Source: Bacteroidales bacterium CF (GTDB lineage: Bacteria; Bacteroidota; Bacteroidia; Bacteroidales; UBA932). Taken from it: DNA of 64,000 nt. The position numbers and the translations under genes were made by a program. The DNA lies in assembly GCA_000473305.1 (NCBI GenBank), contig CP006772.1, positions 248,001 to 312,000 on the forward strand. Reading direction: 5' to 3'. Positions within the stretch are counted from its first letter, which is position 1, and every line of letters starts with the position of its first letter. Shown here piece after piece: positions 18,919 to 27,380 of this stretch. The notes beneath the pieces are model-generated. The model did not search any database, had not been told where the DNA came from, and worked only from the letters and a program-made list of their open reading frames with translations.

Positions 18919-19948
18919 AAAGCGAATATTTAGCAATATATAAATCAGGGTCGTCAATAACTGCATACAAGGTGCGCCCGTCTGGAGTTATCGTAAATAC
19001 CAAAAAGTACTTATCCATGACATATGTTTTCATTAATTTTCCTTTCAGATCAAATATAAGTATGTATGTAGAATTTTTCCTGGAAATTGTTTTTTCTTTT
19101 CTCCACTCTCCAGTTGTAATGCCTTGGCTACAAACATATATAAGTTGATTACTCATATTTACCGCACTAAACCCCCTAAGCTGTTCATTGTCTATTTTAA
19201 TCCAACCTTTGCTTAAATCATATTTTGGTCTAAACATCATCTTATCCCATATCAGTGATAGCTTATTGTCTTTAATTGAGTAAAGGCATATATTAGAGAA
19301 TTTAGAACAGGCTGCAACCAGGTATTTTCTGTCTGGAGATATATCAATATTTGAATTGAAAAAATGTGTTTTATAATCAATACTCTTGTCATCAACAATT
19401 TTATAAGGAATCCTACTGAGATATCTGCCATTTGTGTCTATAATACCTATTGACTGGTCCGGACAAAAGTCCAACACTGCAAATGTAGTGTCGGTTATTG
19501 CATCCAAAGTCTGGAGCGTCAGATTGATATTGGACATACTCCTCTTCTTGACAATACTATCAGTTATCGCAAACATTTCCAACCTGCTTAGATTATAATC
19601 CCAGACAAAATAGGAGCCGCTGTCATAGTTATAGGACATTCCAGCCGGGTTTATCAGCTCGTCCGGACCACGTCCTATCCGTCCAGCAGAGGCAAGCCTC
19701 TTCCCTGTAGTGGTGTCGATAAGCTGAATGACATATTTGTCAATTTGTGTATTCAGAATTAGCCCTTTTCGAGTATGATATAAACGGAACATGATACTAT
19801 TAGCCATAAGCGGTTCCGGCAGGATGGTTGCCCTCAGGGTGTCAGTTACTCCAAAAACATCAGAGGGGTTAAGGTATTTCTGAGTCTCTTGCTGACAGGC
19901 GATTAGAGTGGCCAATAATAGACAGATATTAACAAATTGTTTTCTCAT
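18908..19948 (-). CDS. Six-bladed beta-propeller lipoprotein, paralogue
   Basis: 346-aa lipoprotein: signal peptide and lipobox LIACQQE (Cys18). The mature part shows the family pattern of Bacteroidales propeller lipoproteins (GRIGRGPDELINPAGMSYNY, FNSNIDISPDRKYLVAAC, YVMDKYFLVFTITPDGRTLYAV). Distantly similar to the following gene, with which it shares an 11-base overlap. It is the first gene of a two-gene unit bounded on both sides by repeat-filled intergenic DNA. The biological role is not recognisable. Confidence 0.78.
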   Translation of the reverse strand: MRKQFVNICLLLATLIACQQETQKYLNPSDVFGVTDTLRATILPEPLMANSIMFRLYHTRKGLILNTQIDKYVIQLIDTTTGKRLASAGRIGRGPDELINPAGMSYNYDSGSYFVWDYNLSRLEMFAITDSIVKKRSMSNINLTLQTLDAITDTTFAVLDFCPDQSIGIIDTNGRYLSRIPYKIVDDKSIDYKTHFFNSNIDISPDRKYLVAACSKFSNICLYSIKDNKLSLIWDKMMFRPKYDLSKGWIKIDNEQLRGFSAVNMSNQLIYVCSQGITTGEWRKEKTISRKNSTYILIFDLKGKLMKTYVMDKYFLVFTITPDGRTLYAVIDDPDLYIAKYSLYEK

Positions 19949-20314
19949 GTTTCAATTTTTAAATTCTATATTTTGAACGAAATATTGACTCTACTTTACA
20001 ATTTGCAGGCAAAAACAGCTTTAATCTGTCTGAAAAACCTTAAATGAAAATACACGAATTGCTTGCACAATTCATTAGATTCCAGCCGGTTTCGAGGGTG
20101 AATATAAAAACTTATCTTAATATATAAAAATATATTTCGATTTAAGCCGATCATTTTTATCCCTGATATTCAAAATATTGCAAACGAATAATTACACTTT
20201 TTGAAAAAAGACTTCTTACGACCCTTTATTTAGGGGCTTTCCTATTTACACTGTTTGGTGTTTTTTGACAAATTTCTGAAAATGCAGCAGTTGATAAGTA
20301 AAGTGAGAAAGTGG
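19949..20314. other. Gene-free AT-rich stretch upstream of the propeller genes
   Basis: No supported coding region on either strand. The sequence is AT-rich with scattered short palindromes and must hold the promoter of the propeller gene pair, but no convincing TAnnTTTG box was assigned. The repeats begin immediately after it. Confidence 0.5.
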
Positions 20315-20451
20315 ACTTTGGCGCAGTTTGAGGTATCTACCTGAATTTAAGGTGTTCTAGAAATGCATTTTTGGGATTTTCAAAAGATGTTCAAAAAATA
20401 TGATTTGTAAGCAGTTGCTATATAGACACATACCTCAAACTGCGCCAAAGT
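20315..20451. repeat. MITE-like element M1
   Basis: 137-bp element with near-perfect ~21-base inverted ends (ACTTTGGCGCAGTTTGAGGT at the left and its complement at the right) and a non-coding core containing GTGTTCTAGAAATGCATTT and TTTCAAAAGATGTTC. Similar full-length copies lie at 39851, 42575, 42955 and 60769. Confidence 0.9.
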
Positions 20452-20471
20452 GCCGGGCAATTTTCTCTGAT

Positions 20472-20583
20472 GCCGCTAACATATTAGTGGAAAAATACTG
20501 TCTCAGGGCATTCAGCCGGAGGGAACGGAGTGACTGAGGATGGACAGCCCTGAGACAGTATTTTCCATAGTATAAAAAGCGGC
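20472..20583. repeat. Dispersed long hairpin H2
   Basis: Outer GCCGCT/AGCGGC; middle and inner stem GAAAAATACTGTCTCAGGGC paired with GCCCTGAGACAGTATTTTCC; central loop TTCAGCCGGAGGGAACGGAG through GGATGGAC. The loop is identical to that of H3, 180 bases away, although the stems differ. Confidence 0.88.
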
Positions 20584-20650
20584 CGCAGAGAACAACACAG
20601 AAAAACCAGCGTCTTTAAAGCTTATAGCTGTAATGCGACCAAGGATGGTC
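20584..20650. repeat. Inverted fragment of fold-back family R
   Basis: Contains AAAAACCAGCGTCTTTAAAG, the reverse complement of the left arm of family R found at 42.7 kb and 50.1 kb, here lying between hairpins H2 and H3. Confidence 0.65.
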
Positions 20651-20766
20651 AGCCGCTTAACAGTTAGCTGAGTTATGCAAGGGAAGGGCAATTTTCAGCC
20701 GGAGGGAACGGAGTGACTGAGGATGGACTGCCCTTCCCTGCATAACCCAGCAGTATAAAAGCGGCT
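20651..20766. repeat. Dispersed long hairpin H3
   Basis: Outer AGCCGCT/AGCGGCT; middle GCTGAGTTATGCAAGGGAAG opposite the complementary TTCCCTGCATAACCCAGC; inner GGGCA/TGCCC; loop the same as in H2. The different stem sequence with preserved pairing argues for selection or a mechanism that keeps the fold. Confidence 0.88.
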
Positions 20767-20807
20767 ATCGAGAATAAATTTAAGCTGCGTATGAGGCAAA
20801 AAGAAAT

Positions 20808-23255
20808 TTACAGATCTACTCTCACACCGATACTTCCGTTAATGCCGAATCCCCAGTACCCGCTGAATGTCGAGATAGTATGGTCAGAACCGTCTTTGCC
20901 CCTCTCTATATATTTGCTGTCCAGCAAATTGTTGACAGAGAGGAAAAGAGTGTAGTTATAGCCGAACCGTCTTAACTCTCTTTTCCAGCTTGCACCAAGA
21001 TTCACAAGATTGTAATCAGGAAGCCTGAACGCAGAGGCTCTGTCATCAGGGTTTTTGCGCTCTGCAGGGTCGAAATCAGCATAGAGACGTCCGTTATAAG
21101 TCCAGTCGGCATTGACCAGGATGCCGTTTCGGAATTTCAGGCCGGCAATGATTCCTACTTGTGTCTGCGGGGCATCCCCGACAGGAAGACCGTTGCTGTA
21201 AACATTGATCTCGTCAATCTTAAGACCCGAATACTGGTCGTAGATATTTGCCTTTACATCGTTTTTCCAACGCCAGTTTCCGACAGAGAGATTACCTTCC
21301 AGCGAAAGCCACCTTGCAGGGTTGAAGGTCATAGTAAGCTCTGTGCCGTAGTGAAGCGCATCAAGGCCCCTAATCATGTATGCCACGTCGTTGTTATCCT
21401 GTTGAGTGTATGGATTTGAGACTATGGTCTTGTTTTTCCAGTAGGCATAGTAACCGGTCAGTTCAACACTTCCTCTTGCAAAAATGTATCTGTATCCGCC
21501 CTCTGCAAGCATATTTCTCTCGTTCTTCACGTCAGAGGTAATCTCATTGCTCCCTGAAGCAAAAAATACGTTAGAGTATGGAATTCTGCTGTATGCTGCA
21601 GCATTAAGGTATAGAGAACTTCTGTCAGAGAGTTTGTAAAGCGCACCACCCTTTATGCTGAATCCGGATGCAAAGGCAGCGTCACTTTCGCTTCCCGCAG
21701 CAAGAGAGGAGGGGTCCTGAACATAGTTATAAGTGTCCCAACGGCTGTATTTATTCCACATATATGAGACACCTCCGCGAAGATTCCATTTCTTGCCGGA
21801 GTAATTTCCCGAAAGGTAAACCGTAGCGTTGTTGGTGACCTTTCCGTTACGGGTTCTGATATAGTCGCCAACCTGTTTTATAGGGTTCCTCCCCGCCGTA
21901 CCGGCAAGTGAATTTGAGGCGTAATCCTCGTACCAATATTTTCCCCCGAGAAGATCGGTAATCTTCTCTTTTTCCCAGGTAGAGTAGTAGAGGTAATGGA
22001 AGCCTGCTTCCAGCTTTGTCTTATCGTTGATATTGTATGCTGTGTTATGCCTTACTCCTGCCTGAGTGTGTCCTGCAAGGTAGTCGCTCAGGATATTCTG
22101 GGCGGAACCGGCAGCACCCGTACCGGTACGAGCCTGATTGTCACTGATAACCGAGCCCCAGTCGATATGCCCCTCCTCCTGGTAAGAGATAATCCTCTTA
22201 CCCTTGCTTTCAGACCACCTTCCGCCGCCATTGCCTACTGAGATGTACAAAGTGTTGGTCATCTCGATTCCCGAGTCCGGGGTGTAAAAGTGGTTCAGAG
22301 TCAGATAGGGTTTATGATAGAAGTTCTGGCTGAGATTCATTTTTTCACCATCCAGATAACCCCAGTTCTTACTGTATCTCACTCCGTATTTTTCAACCTC
22401 ACTCTCGCTAAGCCTTACCGAACGCTGTTGATGTTTTTCGGGCGAACCGAGCAGTGTAAGGACAATATCATTATTGCCGTTTATCCTTTTGCTGACATTA
22501 AACATATATGCCCAGGAGTTGACATCTGTTGACTCCACATAGCCGCTTCCGCCGGTATATGATACAAGGGCCGAGAGAGCCCAGCCTCCGCTCAGCTCCC
22601 CTGAGTTCATGCTCACAAAGCCTTTTGCAAGGCTTCCTCCGTCTGATCCGAAAGGGGTGAAGAAGAGACCTCCTGAGATTGATTTGGTTTCGGAAGTGCT
22701 TGTTGTAATGATGTTTATACTACCTCCAACAGAGTTGTCTGAAAGCATAGATGCACCAATACCCTTCTGAACCTGCAGCGAGTGGGTGGCATCAGTCAGT
22801 CCGAGCCAGTTGTTCCAGTACATATTGCCGCTTACAAGCCCCGATACAGGTATTCCGTTAAGCAGTACGGATATGTTCTCCTGTTTGAATCCACGGATAT
22901 TAATTTTTGCATCACCATAGCTTCCGGTTTCGCTGGTTGCATAAATACCGGGAATCTCCTTGAGAAGTTCAGGGTAAGTCTTACCGAATGCCTTGCTCTC
23001 AATCTGTTGTTTGTCGATGCTCTTGATCCGCATAGGAGACTTTGTACCCTTAAGGTACGATGCCGACATGATAATCTGATTCAGAATAACAGTCTTACCC
23101 GAGGAGTCCCTCTGAACACTGTCTGTGTATAAATTGAGTGAGTCTGATACCGGTCCGTTCAGGACGGTCTTTGTGAAGCCGTGTGTCCGGCAGATGAGCA
23201 GAGCTATGATAACCATCACTACCCTGCGGGAAAGGGATATAATATTTGTTTCCAT
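20808..23255 (-). CDS. TonB-dependent receptor under FMN riboswitch control, candidate flavin importer
   Basis: 815-aa outer-membrane receptor. After a signal peptide (about residues 1-30) comes a plug domain (about 70-190) with the typical segments ELLKEIPGIYATSETG, INIRGFKQENISVLLNG and a GGSINIITT end. A 22-strand-type barrel follows to the C-terminal aromatic-rich FGINGSIGVRVDL. It lacks the N-terminal carboxypeptidase-like domain of SusC proteins and has no SusD partner, so it resembles the siderophore/vitamin receptor type. The FMN riboswitch directly upstream suggests that the ligand is riboflavin, FMN or a related compound; that is inference from regulation, not from receptor sequence. 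Confidence 0.9.
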   Translation of the reverse strand: METNIISLSRRVVMVIIALLICRTHGFTKTVLNGPVSDSLNLYTDSVQRDSSGKTVILNQIIMSASYLKGTKSPMRIKSIDKQQIESKAFGKTYPELLKEIPGIYATSETGSYGDAKINIRGFKQENISVLLNGIPVSGLVSGNMYWNNWLGLTDATHSLQVQKGIGASMLSDNSVGGSINIITTSTSETKSISGGLFFTPFGSDGGSLAKGFVSMNSGELSGGWALSALVSYTGGSGYVESTDVNSWAYMFNVSKRINGNNDIVLTLLGSPEKHQQRSVRLSESEVEKYGVRYSKNWGYLDGEKMNLSQNFYHKPYLTLNHFYTPDSGIEMTNTLYISVGNGGGRWSESKGKRIISYQEEGHIDWGSVISDNQARTGTGAAGSAQNILSDYLAGHTQAGVRHNTAYNINDKTKLEAGFHYLYYSTWEKEKITDLLGGKYWYEDYASNSLAGTAGRNPIKQVGDYIRTRNGKVTNNATVYLSGNYSGKKWNLRGGVSYMWNKYSRWDTYNYVQDPSSLAAGSESDAAFASGFSIKGGALYKLSDRSSLYLNAAAYSRIPYSNVFFASGSNEITSDVKNERNMLAEGGYRYIFARGSVELTGYYAYWKNKTIVSNPYTQQDNNDVAYMIRGLDALHYGTELTMTFNPARWLSLEGNLSVGNWRWKNDVKANIYDQYSGLKIDEINVYSNGLPVGDAPQTQVGIIAGLKFRNGILVNADWTYNGRLYADFDPAERKNPDDRASAFRLPDYNLVNLGASWKRELRRFGYNYTLFLSVNNLLDSKYIERGKDGSDHTISTFSGYWGFGINGSIGVRVDL

Positions 23256-23260
23256 AAATT

Positions 23261-23369
23261 CTTCTTCCTTCCAGACTTTAACTGTCGGTACCGTATTTAA
23301 ACGGTTCTGCCATTTACGGCTCGCGGACTATACCGCCGATCGGGAATTACACCCTGCCCTGAAGATTTA
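23261..23369 (-). promoter_or_regulatory. FMN riboswitch (RFN element)
   Basis: On the minus strand the conserved RFN landmarks occur in order: ATCTTCAGGGCAGGGTG, AATTCCCGATCGGCGGTATA, AGTCCGCGAGCC, a variable hairpin, then CCGACAGTTAAAGTCTGG and the closing GAAGGAAGAAG. These are the family's most conserved blocks. The 3' strand of the closing stem is purine-rich and ends only about five bases before the TonB receptor ATG, so it may itself be the ribosome-binding site. That would mean control of translation initiation, repressed by FMN. Confidence 0.93.
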
Positions 23370-23398
23370 GGCCGCAAAGATAATAATTATATGGAAAA

Positions 23399-23432
23399 TA
23401 AAAGGGGTGTCAAATATTTTTGACACCCCTTA
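23399..23432 (-). terminator. Rho-independent terminator of the ribosomal protein/tsf operon
   Basis: Stem AAGGGGTGTCA/TGACACCCCTT with an AT loop, followed on the minus strand by a T-rich run; 25 bases past the tsf stop. Confidence 0.85.
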
Positions 23433-23457
23433 TCAGTAAGCTAGGGCTTACAGTTAT

Positions 23458-24282
23458 TTAGTCGTTAAGTGAATAACGGAAAAATCCGGTAACCTTAACT
23501 TCAGGATCAACGCTCTTGAGATAAGCAGATACTGAAATCTTGCCGTCCTTAACAAAAGTCTGCTCCTCGAGTGTGCTCTCTCTGAAGAACTTGTTGAGTT
23601 TGCCTTGTGCAATCTGCTCAACCATGTTCTCAGGTTTGCCCTCTTCGCGGATCTGGATGCGGTAGATCTCAAGCTCTTTTTCGATTACCTCTTTAGGGCA
23701 ATCGTTCTTGCTTACAGAAACAGGTGACATTGCAGTAATCTGCATTGCAATCTCTTTTCCAACCTCGTGGCTCACCTCTTTTGAGAAGCCTACGATAGTT
23801 GCAACTTTACCGTTAGTGTGTATGTAAGAGTCGATAAATGGAGCCTCTAGTCTGCTGTAGAATGGAATAGCGTGTTTCTCACCGCTCTTGCCGGTCTGTT
23901 GAGTGATAGCCTCTTCAATAGTTATACCATTGAGTTTCTCACCCTTAAGTGCTGCAAGGTCAGTTGGGAATGATTCAAGTGCAACAGTTGCAATTTCATT
24001 TGCAAGCTGCTGGAAGTCTGAATTTTTAGCAACGAAGTCAGTTTCGCAACCAAGGCATACAAGAATTGCCTTGTTTTTTGAAGAGTTAACCTTTGCAATA
24101 ACAGAACCTTCGGTTGTCTCCCTGTCGGCTCTCTTAGCTGCAACCAGCTTACCTTTCTCGCGAATGATATCTTTTGCCTTATCATAATCACCGTTAGCCT
24201 CAACGAGTGCATTTTTGCAGTCCATCATACCGGCTCCGGTCATCTGACGTAATTTTGCAACGTCTGCTGCTTTGATTTCCAT
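23458..24282 (-). CDS. tsf: Translation elongation factor Ts
   Basis: Guanine-nucleotide exchange factor for EF-Tu. 274 aa from the ATG at 24282, which gives the family N-terminus MEIKAADVAKLRQMTGAGMM; an upstream in-frame ATG is not supported. The UBA-like N-terminal domain (1-55) and the TDFVAKN motif of the dimerisation core (near residue 80) are intact. It follows rpsB with a 41-base gap, the conserved rpsB-tsf order. Confidence 0.98.
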   Translation of the reverse strand: MEIKAADVAKLRQMTGAGMMDCKNALVEANGDYDKAKDIIREKGKLVAAKRADRETTEGSVIAKVNSSKNKAILVCLGCETDFVAKNSDFQQLANEIATVALESFPTDLAALKGEKLNGITIEEAITQQTGKSGEKHAIPFYSRLEAPFIDSYIHTNGKVATIVGFSKEVSHEVGKEIAMQITAMSPVSVSKNDCPKEVIEKELEIYRIQIREEGKPENMVEQIAQGKLNKFFRESTLEEQTFVKDGKISVSAYLKSVDPEVKVTGFFRYSLND

Positions 24283-24323
24283 ATTAATATTTTTTATTGT
24301 TTTAAAACTGGTTAACAAGAAAA

Positions 24324-25187
24324 TTATTCAGCTGCAGGAGCTTCAGGAGCAACAGCCTCTTCTGCTACTGCAGGAGCTGCCTCTTCTTCGTTTTCTGTCT
24401 TGCTGATAACTTTTCTGGTACGCATTCTCTTTCCGCCATCTTTCACATTAACCTCAGAGTTATCTTTGCCACTCTCTGCACCCTCTTTCTCTTTCTCGAG
24501 CTTTCTCTCTGCAAGACCTTCCGCTACTGCGCGGCAAATGGTCTCCATAATTAGTGAAATTGATTTGGCAGCATCGTCATTTGCAGGAATCACGAAATCA
24601 ATCGGACTTGGATCGCAACAAGTATCAACCATCGCGATTACTGGGATATTCAGACGATTTGCCTCTTTAACGGCGTTCATCTCTTTCTGTATGTCAACTA
24701 CGAAAAGAGCTGAAGGCAGACGGTTAAGATCTGCAATAGAACCGAGGTTCTTTTCCAGTTTTGCTCTTTGACGGGTAATCTGGAGTTTCTCTCTCTTTGC
24801 AAGAGTCTCGAAAGTACCGTCGGTCATCATTTTGTCAATGGTGTTCATCTTCTTCACCGCCTTACGTATTGTAGGGAAGTTGGTAAGCATTCCACCCGGC
24901 CAGCGCTCAGTAACATATGGCATGTTAACTGATTTGGCATTTTCGGCAACTATCTCTTTTGCCTGTTTTTTTGTAGCTACAAACAAGATCTTCCTTCCGG
25001 CGCGAGCCATCTGCTTCATCATGTATGCAGCCTCATCTATCTTAATAACGGTCTTGTGCAGGTCAATAATGTGAATCCCGTTCTTCTCCATGAAGATATA
25101 TGGAGCCATCTTAGGATTCCATTTTCTCTTAAGGTGCCCAAAGTGTACGCCTGCATCAAGTAGGTCTTGGAAATTTGTTCTAGGCAT
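24324..25187 (-). CDS. rpsB: 30S ribosomal protein S2
   Basis: 287-aa S2. Conserved parts include the start RTNFQDLLDAGVHFGHLKRKWNP, PYIFMEKNGIHIIDLHKT, RWPGGMLTNFPTI and VDTCCDPSPIDFVIPANDDA. A charged Lys/Glu/Ala-rich tail after about residue 225 is longer than in E. coli S2 and is usual in Bacteroidota. Upstream on the same strand are rpsI and rplM, downstream tsf. Confidence 0.98.
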   Translation of the reverse strand: MPRTNFQDLLDAGVHFGHLKRKWNPKMAPYIFMEKNGIHIIDLHKTVIKIDEAAYMMKQMARAGRKILFVATKKQAKEIVAENAKSVNMPYVTERWPGGMLTNFPTIRKAVKKMNTIDKMMTDGTFETLAKREKLQITRQRAKLEKNLGSIADLNRLPSALFVVDIQKEMNAVKEANRLNIPVIAMVDTCCDPSPIDFVIPANDDAAKSISLIMETICRAVAEGLAERKLEKEKEGAESGKDNSEVNVKDGGKRMRTRKVISKTENEEEAAPAVAEEAVAPEAPAAE

Positions 25188-25395
25188 TGTTTTTTGTTTT
25201 TTTTTATTTTTATTTTTCTCTTTTCATCAACCGGGAGTAGCAGCTTCCTATTGTCATACAATTAAGGCTGATCTCTCAGGTTTTCCGCAGACGGACAAAC
25301 AATGGTAGCTTCTGTCGGTGTTAAGAACACAAGGTCCTGTTGTTTTAAATCCGGTCTGTGCAAGGTTCATCAGCAATTCTGTTGCTTTGTACAGA
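25188..25395 (-). promoter_or_regulatory. 208-base leader between rpsI and rpsB
   Basis: This gap is much longer than those elsewhere in the operon and contains no supported gene on the minus strand. Its length suggests a separate promoter and/or a structured leader for rpsB (S2 autoregulates in other bacteria). I did not derive a firm structure; the last ~40 bases before rpsB are nearly pure A/T with a run of A on the minus strand. Confidence 0.4.
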
Positions 25396-25785
25396 TTAAC
25401 GTTTGCTGAATTGGAAGCGTCTACGGGCACCAGGTTGACCGGGTTTCTTTCTTTCAACCTCTCTAGGGTCACGGGTGAGAAGGCCGTTTGATTTAAGAAC
25501 CGGGCGGTATGCCTCAGCATCGATCTTGCAAAGAGCACGGGCGATAGCTAGGCGGAGAGCCTCTGCCTGACCTTTGATTCCACCACCGTCAAGATTGACT
25601 TTAATGTCAAACTGAGCTTGTGTGTTGGTCAGTTCAAGAGCCTGTTTTACAATGTACTGAAGAGTCTCCTCGCAGAAATAGTTCTCGAGTTCCCTTCCGT
25701 TGATTGTAATGTTACCTTTACCTGAATTTACATAAACGCGAGCAACTGCTGATTTTCGTCTTCCAAGGGCGTTAATTACTTCCAT
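25396..25785 (-). CDS. rpsI: 30S ribosomal protein S9
   Basis: 129-aa S9 with the conserved [13 protein letters not shown] near the N-terminus, [21 protein letters not shown] in the middle and the C-terminal [11 protein letters not shown], whose basic tail reaches the P-site tRNA. Seven bases separate it from rplM upstream; rplM-rpsI is a conserved pair. Confidence 0.98.
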   Translation of the reverse strand: MEVINALGRRKSAVARVYVNSGKGNITINGRELENYFCEETLQYIVKQALELTNTQAQFDIKVNLDGGGIKGQAEALRLAIARALCKIDAEAYRPVLKSNGLLTRDPREVERKKPGQPGARRRFQFSKR

Positions 25786-25792
25786 GCTCTGT

Positions 25793-26245
25793 TTAAATTT
25801 CGTTTAAATTAATAACTTTTGGTTGTTGTGCCTGATGAGGATGCTCTGCACCTTCATACACATACAGATTGCGGAACATCTCTGCTCCGAGTTTGTTTTT
25901 AGGCAGCATGCCTTTGATTGCATGCTCAACTACGGCAAGAGGCTTACGAGCCAGCAACTCCTTTGGAGTAGCAAATCTCTGCCCGCCGGGATAACCGGTG
26001 TGACGTACGTACACCTTGTCAGTGAGCTTGTTCCCAGTAAGACGGACCTTAGTAGCATTGATAATGATTACATTATCTCCGCAGTCCACGTGTGGGGTAA
26101 AGCTGGGCTTGTGTTTACCGCGCAGGATGCGAGCAACTCTGGATGCCATTCTGCCAAGAACCAGGTCTGTAGCGTCAATAACAAACCATTCTTTAACAAC
26201 TGTTGCTTCATTTGCTGACACGGTTTTGTAACTCAATGTGTCCAC
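25793..26245 (-). CDS. rplM: 50S ribosomal protein L13
   Basis: 150-aa L13: the motifs [36 protein letters not shown] and a GMLPKNKLG segment are the family signature. It is the first gene of the rplM-rpsI-rpsB-tsf cluster. Confidence 0.98.
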   Translation of the reverse strand: MDTLSYKTVSANEATVVKEWFVIDATDLVLGRMASRVARILRGKHKPSFTPHVDCGDNVIIINATKVRLTGNKLTDKVYVRHTGYPGGQRFATPKELLARKPLAVVEHAIKGMLPKNKLGAEMFRNLYVYEGAEHPHQAQQPKVINLNEI

Positions 26246-26287
26246 TTTGTTGATTTTTAGATTAATACGTTAAATATGTTGCGATTT

Positions 26288-26315
26288 CCCCATAAAATAG
26301 GGGGCTGCAAAGATA
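26288..26315 (-). promoter_or_regulatory. Promoter -7 box and 5' hairpin for rplM
   Basis: TATCTTTG (minus strand, 26308-26315) matches the Bacteroidota -7 consensus. Immediately downstream is a small hairpin, CCCC-TATTTTAT-GGGG with a flanking C, near the expected transcript 5' end. This could stabilise the message or take part in ribosomal protein feedback. Confidence 0.6.
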
Positions 26316-26325
26316 AAACTATTTT

Positions 26326-27315
26326 TTAAAGTGACAAAATGCGACTTATCTCGCACCAAGTTTTATTTATTTCATTATGTCTTGTGCATGCCTCCTCAAA
26401 AGGTGTATAAACAACCTGATTCTGCATCTGTCCGACCATAACATTTGTCCTTCCCTTCAGAAGTGCGTTCACGGCCTCATATCCCAGAAGACTTGCAAGA
26501 ACCCTGTCATTACAGCTAGGCGACCCTCCTCTTTGAATGTGTCCGAGAGTTGTCACACGAATCTCATATTCCGGAAGCTTTGTCTTAACCTTGGCAGCAA
26601 CCTCCATCGCTCCGCCCTCCTCTTCACCTTCGGCAACTATAATTATACCTGAGGTTTTGTTTTTACGCCTGTCTCTCTCCATAAAGCTGCAAAGCTTGTC
26701 GATGTCGGTGTGGACCTCCGGAAGCAGAGTCGATTCAGCACCACTCGCAATGGCTGTGTTGAGAGCTATAAACCCGGCGTCTCTTCCCATAACCTCCACA
26801 AAGAAGATTATATTGTGGGAGTCGGCAGTATCTCTAAGCTTATCCACTGCAGATACTGCAGTGTTTATTGCAGTGTCGAAACCTATTGTATAGTCGGTTC
26901 CATATATGTCATTATCAATAGTCCCCGGTATTCCTACAACCGGAAAGCCGAACTCCTTGCACAGCAGGTTGGCTCCTCTGAAAGATCCGTCCCCGCCAAT
27001 AACAACCAGTGCGTCTATGCCGGCCTCGCGGAGATTCTCCATAGCAGCAGCCCTGACATTTTTATTCTTGAACTCGGGGCAGCGTGAAGATTTCAGTATC
27101 GTGCCCCCCTGGGAAATAATTTTTGAGACAGAGTGAGATTGCATACCCATGAACTGTTTGTTAAGAAGACCCGAGTAACCTCTTAAAATACCTACAACCT
27201 CCACATCATTATAAATAGCAGTACGTACGACAGCCCTTATTGCCGCGTTCATTCCCGGAGCATCACCGCCTGAGGTGAGTACGCCAATTCTGTTAATCTT
27301 TCTTTTTGCGTTCAT
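26326..27315 (-). CDS. pfkA: ATP-dependent 6-phosphofructokinase
   Basis: Glycolytic enzyme making fructose 1,6-bisphosphate; 329 aa from ATG 27315 (MNAKRKINRIGVLTSGGDAPG). A longer frame adds 16 unsupported residues that would cover the promoter. The phosphate-donor loop is VVIGGDGSFRGA with Gly after Asp, and the catalytic loop PGTIDND has Gly rather than Lys. Both residues mark the ATP-using rather than pyrophosphate-using group. The allosteric PfkA length is normal. Confidence 0.96.
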   Translation of the reverse strand: MNAKRKINRIGVLTSGGDAPGMNAAIRAVVRTAIYNDVEVVGILRGYSGLLNKQFMGMQSHSVSKIISQGGTILKSSRCPEFKNKNVRAAAMENLREAGIDALVVIGGDGSFRGANLLCKEFGFPVVGIPGTIDNDIYGTDYTIGFDTAINTAVSAVDKLRDTADSHNIIFFVEVMGRDAGFIALNTAIASGAESTLLPEVHTDIDKLCSFMERDRRKNKTSGIIIVAEGEEEGGAMEVAAKVKTKLPEYEIRVTTLGHIQRGGSPSCNDRVLASLLGYEAVNALLKGRTNVMVGQMQNQVVYTPFEEACTRHNEINKTWCEISRILSL

Positions 27316-27334
27316 AAAAGTCAAAATAGCGCGA

Positions 27335-27342
27335 CAAAAATA
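27335..27342 (-). promoter_or_regulatory. -7 box of pfkA promoter
   Basis: Minus strand TATTTTTG, preceded by a TTTG about 18-19 bases upstream; a good Bacteroidota promoter 20 bases before the chosen start, which supports that start over the longer frame. Confidence 0.7.
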
Positions 27343-27368
27343 CTCTTTTTTATTCGTATTCAAATTTA

Positions 27369-27376
27369 TACTTTTG
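27369..27376 (+). promoter_or_regulatory. -7 box of dusB promoter, giving a leaderless or near-leaderless message
   Basis: TACTTTTG fits TAnnTTTG and ends only four bases before the dusB ATG, so transcription would begin at or beside the start codon. It is divergent from and interleaved with the pfkA promoter. Confidence 0.6.
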
Positions 27377-27380
27377 CAAC

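Noticed and set aside
25254-25538. 94-codon minus-strand frame overlapping rpsI
   Set aside because: Shadow of the rpsI reading frame in another phase; its product resembles no protein and half of it covers a certain ribosomal gene.
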